Source: an uncultured Faecalibacterium sp. (GTDB lineage Bacteria; Bacillota; Clostridia; Oscillospirales; Ruminococcaceae). From it: 56,016 bases of DNA. Below the pieces are notes generated by a model. The model did no database searches, had not been told where the DNA came from, and saw only the letters and a list, made by a program, of their open reading frames with translations. The stretch is taken from assembly GCA_900772565.1 (NCBI GenBank), contig CAAHET010000094.1, positions 1 to 56,016 on the forward strand, written 5' to 3'. This document shows positions 55,752 to 56,016 of the stretch, one piece after another. How positions within the stretch are numbered: the first letter of the stretch is position 1; the number at the start of each line of letters is the position of its first letter. Both the position numbers and the translations under genes were made by a program.

Positions 55752-55775
55752 TGGTGGAGGCGATGGGAGTCGAAC
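55752..55775. repeat. attR of prophage 2 (tmRNA 3' end)
   Basis: It is the identical partner of 32664-32687, forming the last 24 bases of tmRNA. Integration keeps the gene intact because the phage carries the same sequence. Confidence 0.9.
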
Positions 55776-56016
55776 CCATGTCCGAAAAGAGCTCAGTGTA
55801 GGTGTCTCCGGGTGCAGGCGATCTACAACATTCCCGCCGCGCCACGCCGATCGTCAGGCTAGCGCTTTGGTAGCTTCATGAGTTCCTGCCGGTCCGCAAA
55901 GCTTAGGTCCGTTCAGGTGCTGTGTCTAAAGGACGCCCCGACCCCACACGACACAAGAGTGGGCGGAACGCGCAGCACTCAGGCTGCGAGCAACTGATAA
56001 TTATTGTTGTCAGTTA
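55752..56016 (-). ncRNA. ssrA: tmRNA, 3' part (5' part outside window)
   Basis: The minus strand ends with the tRNA-like T-arm and acceptor (GGGTTCGACTCCC, then ATCGCCTCCACCA). At the window edge the tag reading frame is visible: codons giving TDNNNYQLLAA and a TGA stop. GC-rich pseudoknot arms lie between. tmRNA rescues stalled ribosomes and tags the product for proteolysis. The alanine resume codon and 5' half lie beyond 56016. Confidence 0.95.

Larger units (their letters stand above)
32664..55775. mobile_element. Prophage 2, deletion-defective, integrated at ssrA
   Basis: The element is delimited by a 24-bp direct repeat of the tmRNA 3' end (32664-32687 and 55752-55775), with its tyrosine integrase next to the left copy. 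It contains an immunity region, recombination genes, a contractile-type baseplate, fibres and lysis genes. It lacks terminase, portal, major capsid, sheath and tube, and keeps only fragments of a head protein and of the tape measure. At 23.1 kb it is about half of a complete relative. Confidence 0.9.

Noticed and set aside
1..56016. CRISPR array or diversity-generating retroelement
   Set aside because: No regularly spaced direct repeats, no cas-like gene, no reverse transcriptase and no template/variable repeat pair were seen near either fibre.

Overview
The window looks like a chromosomal stretch of a GC-rich Gram-positive anaerobe, most likely a gut Clostridia of the Faecalibacterium/Oscillospiraceae type. 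This is inferred from strong AGGAGG ribosome binding sites, Firmicutes-type phage families, a Prp-type protease with its FA-cleavage motif, and a tmRNA tag ending in LLAA. It is almost entirely two prophages lying in tandem next to the 3' end of the tmRNA gene (ssrA), whose 3' half is at the right edge on the minus strand.

Prophage 1 (about 1-32.6 kb, left end outside the window) looks like a short-tailed phage. Reading on the minus strand from the immunity region: a divergent regulatory switch at 29.1-29.3 kb; about a dozen small early genes (25.9-29.1 kb); an HUH-type replication initiator with a candidate origin; an ArpU-like late regulator; terminase small and large subunits; portal; a small helical protein; a fusion of a Prp-like cysteine protease with a scaffold; an N4-gp56-family major capsid protein; connector and tail-tip proteins; two or three putative internal virion proteins; a 3559-residue polyvalent protein; and a tail fibre that runs off the window. 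To the right on the plus strand are the repressor, an AT-rich coiled-coil membrane protein that may be a lysogenic-conversion gene, and a large serine recombinase.

Prophage 2 (32,664-55,775) is bounded by a 24-bp direct repeat of the tmRNA 3' end. It carries a tyrosine integrase, a candidate small RNA, a RhuM-like gene, a CI/Cro switch with repeated operators, a Rha-type regulator, a recombination module (SMC-like ATPase, Sak4-like ATPase, DUF669 protein), then abruptly a fragment of a head protein, two terminators, the C-terminal stub of a tape-measure protein, a contractile-type baseplate, fibres, an M15 lysin and two holins. Terminase, portal, capsid, sheath and tube genes are absent, so this prophage is deletion-defective.

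The most interesting signal is in prophage 1. The phage appears to encode its own Prp-like protease, fused in front of the scaffold, with the Prp cleavage motif (MNLQ-x-FA) both at the protease/scaffold junction and at the N-terminus of the major capsid protein. Other points of interest are a repeated 43-bp late-promoter-like element, palindromic repeats with variable stems (one inside a coding region), exchange of the tmRNA terminator by integration, and two candidate small RNAs beside the integrases.
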